The notes beneath the pieces are model-generated. The model was not told where the DNA came from, did not search any database, and saw only the letters and a program-made list of their open reading frames with translations. DNA of 64,000 bases, taken from NCBI RefSeq assembly GCF_052057775.1, contig NZ_CP195121.1, positions 992,001-1,056,000 on the forward strand, read 5' to 3'. Below are positions 1 to 8,465 of the stretch, in pieces (position 1 is the stretch's first letter; each line of letters opens with the position of its first letter). This DNA comes from Methanococcoides sp052057775. Its GTDB lineage: Archaea; Halobacteriota; Methanosarcinia; Methanosarcinales; Methanosarcinaceae. A program made the position numbers and the translations under genes.

Positions 1-558
1 TGTGATCTTATCCTCACAGATGATCTTGCGGACGCGGTCTGAAAGTATCTCTGCTGATGTACCGGTAAGTGTACCGAGGCCGTTCTTCTTCAGTTCTGAA
101 AAAGCTTCCTCAAGAGGCGTTCCTGATAGGGATGATGCATAATGGATCTCCATTGGTGAGAATCCGTGTATTGTCATATTCGGGTAATTGGTCTTGATGC
201 TCCTGACGATCTCATTATAGAATTCAAGATCCAGTTGTGGGAGGTAGCCGCCCTGGATGCAGATCTCTACAGCACCGGCCTTTTCTGCCTCACCTACCTG
301 GGCGAGTATCTCTTCAATAGTCAGGATGTAACCTTCCCCTTCCCGGAAAGCGCAGAAACCGCAACTTCCCTTGCACATGTTGGTGATGTAGATGTTCCTG
401 TTGGTGACATATGTCACTGTATCCCCTACAGCTTCCTTGCGGAGATCGTCTGCCAGTGTGTAAAGCTCGAAAGGGTTCACATCCAGAAGTGCAAAAGCAT
501 CTTCTTTTGTTGCAGTTCCTTTGTAGGCACGGTCAACGATATCTCCCGGAATGGTCAT
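1..558 (-). CDS. cofH: FO synthase subunit CofH, second copy (3' end outside the window)
   Basis: This is a radical SAM enzyme joining the hydroxybenzyl part (from tyrosine) to the diaminouracil during FO (F420 chromophore) synthesis. The ATG is at 558-556 and the frame is open to base 1, so 186 codons are visible and the C-terminus is missing. A CX3CX2C cluster motif (C-KGS-C-GF-C) follows the family lead-in NRNIYITNMC. It closely resembles the complete cofH that ends one base upstream of its start, which indicates a tandem duplication. Tandem cofH paralogues are, to my knowledge, common in Methanosarcina relatives. Whether both copies make FO, or one has another role, cannot be told here. 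It is most likely co-transcribed with cofG and the first cofH. Confidence 0.9.
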   Translation of the reverse strand, partial: MTIPGDIVDRAYKGTATKEDAFALLDVNPFELYTLADDLRKEAVGDTVTYVTNRNIYITNMCKGSCGFCAFREGEGYILTIEEILAQVGEAEKAGAVEICIQGGYLPQLDLEFYNEIVRSIKTNYPNMTIHGFSPMEIHYASSLSGTPLEEAFSELKKNGLGTLTGTSAEILSDRVRKIICEDKIT

Positions 559-559
559 C

Positions 560-1627
560 TTATAAGCTCCTGTAAAATGTATCTCTCTGGACAGGTATCC
601 TTCCTGCACCCCTGATGATCCATTCCAGCTCTTCGACTGAGATCACTTCTCCATTGGAAGCTCCTGCGGATCTGGAGATGCTCTCTTCCATAAGTGTGCC
701 TCCAAGATCGTTCCCGCCGCATAACAGTGCAACTTGTGCAAGCTTCTTACCAAGCTTTACCCAGCTGACCTGTATGTTATCCACATGTTTGTTCAGTAAA
801 ATGCGTGCAAGTGAATAGACCTTCAGATCCTCTGTTCCTGTGGTCATGAACTTGCCTTCTTTAAGCATCCTGTCGCCTATTATATTATTGTAGGGCATGA
901 ACGGAAGCGGAACGAACTCAGTGATCCCTCCGGTCTTTTTCTGGATGTCTCTGATAGTTAATATGTGTTCGATGCGCTCTTCCCATGTTTCAACATGTCC
1001 GTACATCATCGTTGCAGTTGTTTTTATTCCTGCATTGTGTGCAGCTGTTACAACATCTATCCACTGCTGCCTTGTGATCTTTCCGGGGCAGACAATTTCA
1101 CGCACCCGATCGACCAGTATCTCCGCAGCGGTACCAGGCATGGTGTTCAATCCGTTCTTTTTTAGCTCATCAAGTGTCTCTTCAATAGTCAGGCCGCTGG
1201 AAGTGGCAGCATGGTAAACTTCCATTGGTGAGAAACAATGTGTGTGAATGTGAGGATAGTCTTCTTTGACAGCTTTGAGGATGTTGAGGTAGAGGTCGAG
1301 CTTCACGTCCTTCATAAGTCCTCCCTGAATACACAGTTCAGTAGCACCTGCCGCAACAGCTTCATCGATCTTTTCCTTTATCTGTTCCTGTGTGAGGAGG
1401 TATCCTTTTTTATCCTTGAATGCACAGAACCCGCAGGTACCGATACATATGTCAGTAAAATTGATGTTGCGGTTGACAACATATGTTACATTGTCCCCGA
1501 CGGCTTCAGATCTTAGTTTGTCTGCCAGTGCATATAGTTCAAAGGGCTTTACTTCCAGTAGGGCAAGAGCATCTTCTTTGGTAGCAGTGCCATTATATGC
1601 TCTTTCTACAATATCTTCAGGGATCAT
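560..1627 (-). CDS. cofH: FO synthase subunit 2, CofH (5-amino-6-(D-ribitylamino)uracil--L-tyrosine 4-hydroxyphenyl transferase)
   Basis: This is a 355-residue radical SAM enzyme of coenzyme F420 synthesis that makes the tyrosine-derived adduct later cyclised by CofG. The CX3CX2C motif (C-IGT-C-GF-C) lies near residue 60, followed by the CIQGG and CFSPMEV motifs typical of the CofH/MqnC group. Length is normal for the family. Its ATG overlaps the cofG stop (ATGA, 1624-1627), and its TAA is one base from the second cofH. The three genes therefore form a translationally coupled minus-strand operon. Identity as CofH rather than MqnC follows from the cofG neighbour and the methanogen setting. Confidence 0.95.
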   Translation of the reverse strand: MIPEDIVERAYNGTATKEDALALLEVKPFELYALADKLRSEAVGDNVTYVVNRNINFTDICIGTCGFCAFKDKKGYLLTQEQIKEKIDEAVAAGATELCIQGGLMKDVKLDLYLNILKAVKEDYPHIHTHCFSPMEVYHAATSSGLTIEETLDELKKNGLNTMPGTAAEILVDRVREIVCPGKITRQQWIDVVTAAHNAGIKTTATMMYGHVETWEERIEHILTIRDIQKKTGGITEFVPLPFMPYNNIIGDRMLKEGKFMTTGTEDLKVYSLARILLNKHVDNIQVSWVKLGKKLAQVALLCGGNDLGGTLMEESISRSAGASNGEVISVEELEWIIRGAGRIPVQRDTFYRSL

Positions 1628-2616
1628 GGCTGTTTCCTCTTGAATCCTTTTTTATCGGTAAGTTCTGTAATAAGAACTGAAAGTTTCTTGCTGTACCATC
1701 CTTTCTCAATGTACTGCGGGTATATCGGTAACCTTTCGACCAGTGGTATACTTCCTGTCATTTGTTGAAGCTCGACAACACTTGGCCATTCGGCTTCCGG
1801 ATTGATCCAGTCGATGGTGGTGGGTGAGACTCCTCCAAGGTCCGTGGCGCCGTTCTCTATGAGTATGCGGGGTTCGATCAGATTTGGCGCGACCTGGACT
1901 GCGACATCATCCGGCAGGATCTCTCTTGCAAGGGATACTGCCCGGACCATCTCATTCTTTGTAGGTGGTATTCGATCAGCCATTGGTGTGTCTGGCTTAG
2001 GCATGAAGTTCTGGATGATAACTTCCTGGATATGTCCGAATTCCCTGTGAATATCTGCAATAGTCTGAAGTGAGTGCTTCCTGTCCTCCTCGGTCTCTCC
2101 GATACCAACCAGTATGCCTGTTGTGAAAGGTATCTGCAGTTCACCGGCAGTGCGTATCATCTCGATACGCTTTGAAGGAGCTTTTCCAGGAGATTCACTG
2201 TGAGCTTTCAGGTCAGCAGTGGTTTCCAGCATGAGGCCCATACTTACGTTGAGGGGTTTGAGCATCTCAAGTTCACTTCGGGTAAGTATTCCTGCATTGG
2301 TATGTGGTAGCAGTCCCATCTCTATAGCAATCTCACAAAGGTCAGTTACGTATTCGATGGTGCTTTCATATCCCATTTCTTTTAGCTCTTTTTTGTACTC
2401 GGGAACCTCTTCGGCATACTCTCCAAAAACAAAAAGTGCTTCAGTACATCCTGCTTCTTTTCCATTTTTCAGGATTGGTATTATCTCCTCTATATTCATA
2501 AGGCGGGCTTCAGGATGGTCAGGGTCCCGCCTGAATGTGCAATATCCGCAACGGTTCCTGCAAATGTTCGTGACAGGGATGAAAACATTGCGTGAGAAGG
2601 TCACAAATTCGGGCAT
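1624..2616 (-). CDS. cofG: FO synthase subunit 1, CofG (7,8-didemethyl-8-hydroxy-5-deazariboflavin synthase)
   Basis: This radical SAM enzyme closes the deazaflavin ring to give FO, the F420 chromophore. The motif C-RNR-C-GY-C-TF lies about 20 residues in. I start at the ATG at 2616 (MPEFVTF), giving 330 residues, the usual CofG size. The frame stays open upstream to 2817, but those 67 residues are unlike the family and include the hairpin at 2789-2818, so they are probably not translated. No clear ribosome site precedes 2616, so a leaderless or short-leader transcript is possible. It is first gene of the cofG-cofH-cofH' operon. F420 is the electron carrier oxidised by the Fpo complex encoded 3 kb away. 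Confidence 0.95.
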   Translation of the reverse strand: MPEFVTFSRNVFIPVTNICRNRCGYCTFRRDPDHPEARLMNIEEIIPILKNGKEAGCTEALFVFGEYAEEVPEYKKELKEMGYESTIEYVTDLCEIAIEMGLLPHTNAGILTRSELEMLKPLNVSMGLMLETTADLKAHSESPGKAPSKRIEMIRTAGELQIPFTTGILVGIGETEEDRKHSLQTIADIHREFGHIQEVIIQNFMPKPDTPMADRIPPTKNEMVRAVSLAREILPDDVAVQVAPNLIEPRILIENGATDLGGVSPTTIDWINPEAEWPSVVELQQMTGSIPLVERLPIYPQYIEKGWYSKKLSVLITELTDKKGFKRKQP

Positions 2617-2788
2617 AATTGGTGAATGAATGAAAGAATTAGTACATAAGTTTAATCGAAGGTACATTTGTGTTTCAGAAATTACTCCAAAGGTCAAAAT
2701 GAAGCAAGAAAAAAATGGAACTTCAGTTTCAGTTGATGGGAAGAAATAATGAACACTTATGCAAACATATTTTCCGGGAATGTCAGGG

Positions 2789-2818
2789 TTTGATGGCGAA
2801 CTATTGTCCGCCATCAAA
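2789..2818 (-). terminator. Hairpin downstream of the FAD oxidoreductase gene
   Basis: Perfect 10-bp inverted repeat (TTTGATGGCG / CGCCATCAAA) with a 10-base loop, 18 bases past the stop of the minus-strand gene at 2836. On the minus strand the T-run precedes rather than follows the stem, so it is a weaker terminator candidate. It could also protect the transcript 3' end. Confidence 0.45.
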
Positions 2819-2835
2819 AAATATATTTCAGTAAC

Positions 2836-4107
2836 TCAATTTTCCAGAATGAGGTTCATGGTGTTCTTTACACCAAGGGCTATCCCTTCAACTTCAATGC
2901 CGCCCTTGCCTTTTGCACCATCCCCTACCACGTAAAGACCTTCGATAGGCGTAGTGTTCCCGATGTCCGATCCTGATGATGATCTGTTGACAGGCCAGCC
3001 GTTATAGTACGATTGTGTCAGTAGCACTTCATAATCTTTGCCGGGGAAGATCTCTTCAAGGTCCTTTAGTCCCAGATCGATTTCATCCTCAAGGTAAGGT
3101 ATCCTGTCCCATTTAGTAGTCTGGTGTGCCATTACAAGGTGCTTGCCCTGTGGTGCAAGATTTGGGTCGATGTTGGTCACTTCGTTGATGCCATTCACAC
3201 GTCTGGCCGAGGGTGTGAACAGGACACCTCCGTGTCCGATAAGCGGTTCATTTGCTGCAAGGCAGATCTTGACCCCTGCAGATGGTTTGACAACTTTGAC
3301 CCTGTCAAGGTACTTCCGGTATTCTGCGTCGGTTTCCATTCCTCTGCAAAGGTCGCTTGTGTAATGATGTCCGATGTTACTGATGATGAGGTCTGCAGTA
3401 TGCTCCTTCCCATTCACGATGACGCCTGAGGCCTTTCCGTTCTCTGCGATTATCTCTGTGACCTCTTTTTCCGTATGGATAACTCCTCCGTTGTTCCTGA
3501 CAACATCTGCGAGGGCATCAGTGACAGCTTTGCAGCCGCCAATAGGTACACCAGGTCCGCCATAGCGGTAAGTGTTCTCGAATATTTCAAAGACCTCTTC
3601 TGCAGGAACATCTTCTGCTGTCAGGCTGAGGGCCCAGCCGCAGAAGGAATCTGCCATCTGGTGTGCCAGAGGTTCGTTGAGATGTCTTGAAAGCCATTCT
3701 GCAAAGTTGCAGTCCTTAGGAGGATTCTTTCTGGTTGTGATCATCAGGATCGCCAGCTTGATCCTGTTCCAGATTGAAAAGACCTTTCCGAACTTCGCAA
3801 AAGGTACGTCTTTGTAAATAGTGTCCCCTACATCTTCGAAGATGCGCATGAAAGCCATTCCTTCAGCACGTTCAATGGTAATATCCGCGCCCACTTCCCC
3901 GAGTAATTGCGCCAGCGGCCCAGTGGGTCCATGTGGTATCATATGCAGGGCACCTGTGGTAAGCTGGTATCCTTTTACTTCGATATTGGTGAACCTCCCT
4001 CCTGTCATGGGGAGACGTTCGAATATTTCTACATCGTATCCGGATCCTGATAATTTCGCCGCGCTCAACAGTCCGCCAAGTCCGGCTCCTATCACTATTG
4101 CCTTCAT
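2836..4107 (-). CDS. Phytoene-desaturase-like FAD-dependent oxidoreductase
   Basis: The 423-residue protein begins with a Rossmann dinucleotide-binding motif, GAGLGGLLSAA, followed by the family's acidic ribose-binding residue and a GGR motif near residue 36. The C-terminus carries the second FAD motif, LYVVGDGAKGKGGIEVEG. This is the architecture of phytoene desaturase, amine oxidase and related flavoenzymes. The substrate is unknown. The ATG overlaps the stop of the upstream ferredoxin gene (ATGA), so the ferredoxin may be its electron partner. No carotenoid or isoprenoid gene is adjacent, so a role in isoprenoid saturation is only one possibility. Its position between the cof and fpo genes does not settle the substrate. 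Confidence 0.8.
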   Translation of the reverse strand: MKAIVIGAGLGGLLSAAKLSGSGYDVEIFERLPMTGGRFTNIEVKGYQLTTGALHMIPHGPTGPLAQLLGEVGADITIERAEGMAFMRIFEDVGDTIYKDVPFAKFGKVFSIWNRIKLAILMITTRKNPPKDCNFAEWLSRHLNEPLAHQMADSFCGWALSLTAEDVPAEEVFEIFENTYRYGGPGVPIGGCKAVTDALADVVRNNGGVIHTEKEVTEIIAENGKASGVIVNGKEHTADLIISNIGHHYTSDLCRGMETDAEYRKYLDRVKVVKPSAGVKICLAANEPLIGHGGVLFTPSARRVNGINEVTNIDPNLAPQGKHLVMAHQTTKWDRIPYLEDEIDLGLKDLEEIFPGKDYEVLLTQSYYNGWPVNRSSSGSDIGNTTPIEGLYVVGDGAKGKGGIEVEGIALGVKNTMNLILEN

Positions 4108-4265
4108 TCACCTACCTCTATAGCTTTCATGGGGCAGTATGCCGCACATATGCCGCACTCCACACATTTGTCCGTGATGCGTGCCTTACTTTTGACAATG
4201 ATCGCATCCTTTTTACAAAATGCAGTACACTGGCCGCATCCAACACAGTTCTCATTGACTTTCAT
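4104..4265 (-). CDS. Small 2[4Fe-4S] ferredoxin
   Basis: A 53-residue protein with two cluster motifs: C-VG-C-GQ-C-TAF-C (residues 7-17), where the usual following proline is Lys, and C-VE-C-GI-C-AAY-CP (residues 34-44). It is a minimal bacterial-type ferredoxin, slightly shorter than usual. The ATG at 4265 follows a GGGAG ribosome site 5 to 9 bases away. Its TGA overlaps the start of the FAD oxidoreductase, implying coupled translation and probable electron transfer between the two. The gene is short and easy to miss in automated annotation. Confidence 0.9.
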   Translation of the reverse strand: MKVNENCVGCGQCTAFCKKDAIIVKSKARITDKCVECGICAAYCPMKAIEVGE

Positions 4266-4574
4266 TGATCTCCCTCGGCTTTGCTCCTTTTAACTCCTTC
4301 AATGCTCAAAAGGATTTTGTTCAACTCCTTGTTTCAGTAATTAATATATGTGCTTTAAGTTTTGGTATTTTTGTAATTGCCATGTTCCTGTATGTTTTGA
4401 TGAAGTAATTTATTAATACTGATGTGACCTATTTATTTTGTAGTCCTTTTGGATGCTTTTATTCATGTGGGTTTCAGATATCTTCAATTTCTTTGAGTGT
4501 CAACTCTATATTGTTCATTAACAATAATGACAATCTATTTATACTAATATGCTAAAGTCTATTATGGTGATTTT
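4266..4574. promoter_or_regulatory. Divergent intergenic region with TATA box and imperfect palindrome
   Basis: AT-rich spacer between the leftward ferredoxin operon and the rightward DUF22-like gene. Near the right gene lies a TATA-like box, ATTTATACTA (4537-4546), 29 to 38 bases before the ATG, and a GGTGAT ribosome site. Just upstream is an imperfect palindrome with arms ATTGTTCATTA (4510-4520) and TAATGACAAT (4525-4534), placed where an archaeal activator could bind. No gene is visible in this stretch. Confidence 0.5.
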
Positions 4575-4991
4575 ATGTCCACGGAAACTATACAAGTAGT
4601 AGCTCGTAAAGACGGTGAATTGGTTTCAAAGAAGTTCAAGGCCGCACCCTATGAATTCACGATCGCCACCCGTGCCAAGTGGGTGATGATGATTGCTGAT
4701 GAGGATGTAGAGCTCCGTGCTGGCGAATACAAGAAGATCGCTATTAAGGAGGTCACACTGGATGCGGACACTCTTGCAATTCCGTGTGCTTTTACCTACC
4801 ATGCAGTGGCTTCTGTCCTGAAGGTCTCTTCCAAAGAAGGAAACTGTCTTGTTGAAAAGCCACGCACTATTAAGTACGTATATGCTTTCGGACAGGAGAC
4901 CGGAAAGGTCCGTGCCGGCGACCTGCTTGGTGTTCTGAATATCTTCCCGATCATGTTTACAAGGGAAGCAATGAAGCCTGTCCTGCTCTAA
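4575..4991 (+). CDS. Conserved archaeal protein, DUF22-like
   Basis: A 138-residue soluble protein with no signal peptide or membrane span. The segments around residues 36-50 (MMIADEDVELRAGEYKKI) and 66-84 (IPCAFTYHAVASVLKVS) resemble the archaeal DUF22 family as I remember it. That assignment is from memory and moderate. Function is unknown. The gene has its own TATA box and GGTGAT ribosome site and is followed 25 bases later by a zinc-ribbon gene, probably in one transcript. Neither neighbour suggests a pathway. Confidence 0.6.
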   Translation: MSTETIQVVARKDGELVSKKFKAAPYEFTIATRAKWVMMIADEDVELRAGEYKKIAIKEVTLDADTLAIPCAFTYHAVASVLKVSSKEGNCLVEKPRTIKYVYAFGQETGKVRAGDLLGVLNIFPIMFTREAMKPVLL

Positions 4992-5016
4992 TGTGAATAT
5001 CACAGGGGGATACTAT

Positions 5017-5523
5017 ATGGAAAAATGCGAGATCTGCGGGGAAGACCAGGACTACAAGATATATGAGGGCTATAATATCTGTACTGCATGTGCTGATATC
5101 ATGGAAGATGTAATGGGTGAGTATTTCCTGAAAACAGTGCGTGATACCTCAAAACCAAAGGCTCATGAAGGATATCTGCACTATCTGGACAGTACGACCC
5201 GCTATGTAAGTGATTACAAAAAGATCACTTCAAAGTCGCACAAATATACAAAGGATGTCACAGAGCGTACTGAAGATGCACTTCATGACAGCAAGATGCC
5301 TTCAAAACAGCGTTATTTTGAGCGGATGCACGATGTTCTTGACTGGCTGGAAAAGACTCCTCAGTTCTATCATTATTACTTCAAGGAGCATTATGTCTGC
5401 CCACGTTGTGGCGCATCCATCTTTGATGAGTATGAGTCTGAGCACGTTGGTGAGTGGCTTGTTATCTCCTGCTCTAAATGTGGTGCCATGATAAAGAAGT
5501 ACTTCTCACCAAAAATGGTCTGA
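5017..5523 (+). CDS. Zinc-binding conserved protein with paired CxxC motifs
   Basis: A 168-residue protein with an N-terminal treble-clef/ribbon-like pair, C-EI-C (residues 3-6) and C-TA-C (about residues 24-27), and a C-terminal pair, C-PR-C and C-SK-C. The middle is charged and rich in Lys, Tyr and His. It could bind two zinc ions, one at each end. I choose the ATG at 5017 because AGGGGG stands eight bases upstream; a GTG at 4993 is in frame but lacks such a site. I do not recognise the family. A nucleic-acid-binding or scaffold role is only a guess from the zinc motifs. Confidence 0.65.
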   Translation: MEKCEICGEDQDYKIYEGYNICTACADIMEDVMGEYFLKTVRDTSKPKAHEGYLHYLDSTTRYVSDYKKITSKSHKYTKDVTERTEDALHDSKMPSKQRYFERMHDVLDWLEKTPQFYHYYFKEHYVCPRCGASIFDEYESEHVGEWLVISCSKCGAMIKKYFSPKMV

Positions 5524-5902
5524 AGATGTGCGGGGCAGGTCATTGATCGCTCCATACAATTTCTTTTTTGTTCATTTTCATGGTACGTTTGTTTATACGT
5601 GTCTATAATATTAAGCTTCTTTTTTCATTCGATTTTCAGAAATGGTGATCCCTGCAATTTACCATCTTATCTTCATTAAGCTCTCTCATTGCGATTCTAT
5701 ATGATGTTCATTTTTGGATATGATCTTTTATAAGTTCAGTATGGGTAGCGGGAACTATGTCAATTACTTGTATATGTTTAGTTTTTATGAAAATATATCG
5801 TCATGTTTTATCATGAATGACTCTTTTTTGGAAATAGTTATATAGAGAATACAATATCTACGATTGTAATATCTACGATTAGTAATCATCAGGTGATTCA
5901 TC
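5524..5902 (+). promoter_or_regulatory. fpo operon promoter region with a 13-bp direct repeat
   Basis: No gene is visible in this AT-rich 379-bp stretch. The TATA-like box GTTATATAG lies at 5837-5845 and AGGTGAT (5891-5897) precedes the fpoA ATG. Between them the 13-mer AATATCTACGATT occurs twice, at 5853-5865 and 5868-5880, with a 15-bp period. The expected transcription start falls inside this repeat, which makes it a candidate operator for regulating the respiratory operon. Confidence 0.6.
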
Positions 5903-6298
5903 ATGTCAGTAATAATCGATAGTAGCAATATTATCAATAGTTACATTCCGGTTGCTGTGTTTCTTGTTGTTTCGCTTCTGATGCCACCTGCAACGATGAC
6001 AATGGTCAAGTTGCTGAGTCCCAGAAGCAAATCACCTAATAAATATGCGACCTATGAATGTGGTTCCGATCCGTTAGGAGATGCGCGAATACAATTCAAT
6101 GTTGAGTATTATCTTTATGCGATCGCATTCGTTTTGTTCGATATCGAAGTACTTTTCCTTTACCCATGGGCTATGGTATACATAGGCAATGGTGTCGATA
6201 TGGTAACAGCGATCGTTGAGATGTTGATATTCATTTTCGTTTTGTTGTTTGGATATGCCTACTTATGGAAGAAGGGTGCTCTTAAATGGATGAATTAA
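5903..6298 (+). CDS. fpoA: F420H2 dehydrogenase subunit FpoA
   Basis: A 131-residue membrane protein matching NuoA/ND3 of complex I. Three hydrophobic segments are visible (about residues 15-35, 70-95, 105-125), and the loop contains the family signature YECGSDPLGDARIQFNVEYY with its conserved Cys. It helps hold the connecting module to the membrane arm in the F420H2:methanophenazine oxidoreductase. First gene of the fpo operon, it sits behind AGGTGAT and overlaps fpoB by 13 bases. Normal length. Confidence 0.97.
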   Translation: MSVIIDSSNIINSYIPVAVFLVVSLLMPPATMTMVKLLSPRSKSPNKYATYECGSDPLGDARIQFNVEYYLYAIAFVLFDIEVLFLYPWAMVYIGNGVDMVTAIVEMLIFIFVLLFGYAYLWKKGALKWMN

Positions 6299-6840
6299 AC
6301 GATAACGAAATAGTCGAGAGTCAGGAAGGCTTCGTGGAGGAGATCCCTGGTGTTATCACCACAACTTCCATGGCCATCAATGAGTTCTTGAAAAAGACAA
6401 AGGCTCAGGATGTTATTAACTGGGGTAGGAAGAACTCTCTGTGGTTCCTGACCCAGCCAATGGGATGCTGTGGTGTGGAAATGATCGCTACAGGTTGTGC
6501 ACACTATGATACGGACAGGTTCGGTATCATCCCACGTAACTCCCCAAGGGCTGCAGATGTCATGATCATCAGTGGATACGTGACAAGGAAGTATCTTCCT
6601 GCAATTCAGAAACTGTGGGAACAGATGGCTGCACCAAAGTGGGTCATATGCATGGGTGACTGCTCCATCAGCGGTGGTCCTTTCTATGAATCCTACAGTA
6701 CAGTGCAGAACATTGATACAATGTTCCCTATAGATGTCTTTATTCCAGGATGTCCACCAAGGCCGGAAGCCCTGCTTCAGGGATTCCTTGAGCTTCAGAA
6801 GAAGATCATGGCCAAGAAGGACCGTGGGACGGATTATTGA
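6286..6840 (+). CDS. fpoB: F420H2 dehydrogenase subunit FpoB (N2 iron-sulfur subunit)
   Basis: A 184-residue protein equivalent to NuoB/PSST. It carries the terminal [4Fe-4S] cluster that passes electrons to methanophenazine. The cluster ligands are visible as the adjacent pair in PMGCCGVEM, a Cys in MGDCSISGG and a Cys in PGCPPRPEA. It packs against FpoD and FpoH at the quinone-like pocket. The start overlaps fpoA, supporting translational coupling. Length is typical for the methanogen subunit. Confidence 0.97.
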   Translation: MDELNDNEIVESQEGFVEEIPGVITTTSMAINEFLKKTKAQDVINWGRKNSLWFLTQPMGCCGVEMIATGCAHYDTDRFGIIPRNSPRAADVMIISGYVTRKYLPAIQKLWEQMAAPKWVICMGDCSISGGPFYESYSTVQNIDTMFPIDVFIPGCPPRPEALLQGFLELQKKIMAKKDRGTDY

Positions 6841-6849
6841 GGTAATATC

Positions 6850-7326
6850 ATGGATGCAAAAAGCATTATTGATTCATTGGTCAACAAGTTCCAGGATTCT
6901 CTTACGGATGCAAAAGTAGATTCCGACATAAGGGTCTCTGCTTACCTGGAACCTGAAAAGATCAAAGATGTTTGCCAGTACCTGAAAGATGAACTTGCAT
7001 TTGACCATCTTTCAAATGAGACTGCAGTAGACTATCCTAAGAAGAATGAGATCATGGTCGTTTATCACATAGCTTCATACGATCATCCTGTATTGCTCAC
7101 CATTAAGGTGAACCTTCCAAGGGATGCTCCGGAGATCGAGTCCATCGTTCCTGTCTACTGGAATGCAAACTGGTATGAAAGAGAAGTTTACGAACTGTTC
7201 GGTGTTAAGTTCAACAACCACCCGGACCTCAGACAGCTTGTTCTTCCAGAGGAGCTGTTAGGGGATTGGCCTTTGAGAAAAGATTATGAAGGCTTCCCGA
7301 ACAGGACTGCCCGAAACTTGGTGTGA
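6850..7326 (+). CDS. fpoC: F420H2 dehydrogenase subunit FpoC
   Basis: A 158-residue soluble subunit equivalent to NuoC (30-kDa subunit). The C-terminal signature is present: WYEREVYELFGVKF, followed by LPLRKDYEGFP-like sequence (WPLRKDYEGFP). It contacts FpoD in the peripheral arm and carries no cofactor. It is separated by nine bases from each neighbour, and the stop is TGA. Confidence 0.96.
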   Translation: MDAKSIIDSLVNKFQDSLTDAKVDSDIRVSAYLEPEKIKDVCQYLKDELAFDHLSNETAVDYPKKNEIMVVYHIASYDHPVLLTIKVNLPRDAPEIESIVPVYWNANWYEREVYELFGVKFNNHPDLRQLVLPEELLGDWPLRKDYEGFPNRTARNLV

Positions 7327-7335
7327 GGTTGAAAT

Positions 7336-8460
7336 ATGGATGAAAATGTAGGCCCATCAGAAATGATAGTCCACCTCGGACCACAGCACCCGATGCAGCC
7401 AGGACCTTTCAGGTTGAACCTGAGGCTCAGAGGCGAAACCGTTGTCGATGCTGAGGTTGAGTTAGGATTCATTCACAAGGGTATTGAAAAGATTATGGAG
7501 AGCAAGACGTATCTCCAGGGTATTCCTATCGTCGATAGGATTTGCTACCTCACAGCAATGACCAACGAAGAGGCATTTGTTGGTGCTGTGGAGAAACTTG
7601 CAGATATCGAGGTCCCGGAGAGGTCCCAGTACATAAGGGTCATCGTCGAGGAACTCTCAAGGCTTCAGAGCCACCTGCTTGGTATGGGTGAGTTCGGTGA
7701 GTTCATTGGTTTCGTATCAATGTTCATGTACACTATCAAGGAAAGGGAAGATATCCTGTCTTTGATGGACATGATAACCGGTGCACGTATCACACACACT
7801 TTCCTCAGATACGGTGGTGTACGTGACGATATTCCTGAAGGATTCAAGGAAAAATCCGCAGTCGTCTTCGCAAGTCTCAGGAACCAGATTGCTGATTACA
7901 GAAAGCTGTTCAACGACGATGAGATCTACAAACAGCGCTGTTTCGGTGTTGGTGTCCTTGAGGCAAAGATAGCAAGGGATCTGGGTGTATCCGGACCTGC
8001 TCTTCGTGCAACAGGTGTTGCATTCGATATCAGGAAAGATGAACCTTATCTCGTTTACAAGGACCTTGATTTCAAGGTGTGCACAGCTACAGAAGGTGAC
8101 ATTGCAGCACGTATCAATGTAAGGCTTGCAGAGATGGAAGAAGCAATGCACATCATCGAGCAGTGCCTTGACCAGATGCCAGGCGGACCACTCTTCTATG
8201 AAGATTCCCCATACGGCAAGAGGAGTCCTGTAATGAGGGTTCCTGAAGGCGATGTGTTCCACAGGGTAGAGGATCCACGTGGAGAAATGGGCTTCTATGT
8301 AGTTTCAGATGGCTCTGATAAACCACACCGTGTAAAGATAAGGGGACCTGTTTATCCAACCATGCAGGCATTACCTCCACTTATCAAAGGAACCACTGTT
8401 GCTGATGTGGCAGCTATTGCAGGTAGTATGGACGGTTGTACCAGTGAGGCAGACAGGTGA
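7336..8460 (+). CDS. fpoD: F420H2 dehydrogenase subunit FpoD
   Basis: A 374-residue subunit equivalent to NuoD (49-kDa). The N-terminal HLGPQHPMQPGPFR motif, which forms part of the quinone/methanophenazine site with its conserved His, is intact near residue 13. The GFIHKGIEK motif follows and the C-terminal signature is present. It derives from the [NiFe]-hydrogenase large subunit but lacks the nickel ligands, as expected for Fpo. Its TGA overlaps the ribosome site for fpoH, so FpoD and FpoH are probably made in equal amount. Confidence 0.97.
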   Translation: MDENVGPSEMIVHLGPQHPMQPGPFRLNLRLRGETVVDAEVELGFIHKGIEKIMESKTYLQGIPIVDRICYLTAMTNEEAFVGAVEKLADIEVPERSQYIRVIVEELSRLQSHLLGMGEFGEFIGFVSMFMYTIKEREDILSLMDMITGARITHTFLRYGGVRDDIPEGFKEKSAVVFASLRNQIADYRKLFNDDEIYKQRCFGVGVLEAKIARDLGVSGPALRATGVAFDIRKDEPYLVYKDLDFKVCTATEGDIAARINVRLAEMEEAMHIIEQCLDQMPGGPLFYEDSPYGKRSPVMRVPEGDVFHRVEDPRGEMGFYVVSDGSDKPHRVKIRGPVYPTMQALPPLIKGTTVADVAAIAGSMDGCTSEADR

Positions 8461-8465
8461 TAATG

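Noticed and set aside
2617..2817. Extended N-terminus of cofG to 2817
   Set aside because: The added 67 residues do not resemble CofG, include a palindromic hairpin and lack a ribosome site at the far ATG.
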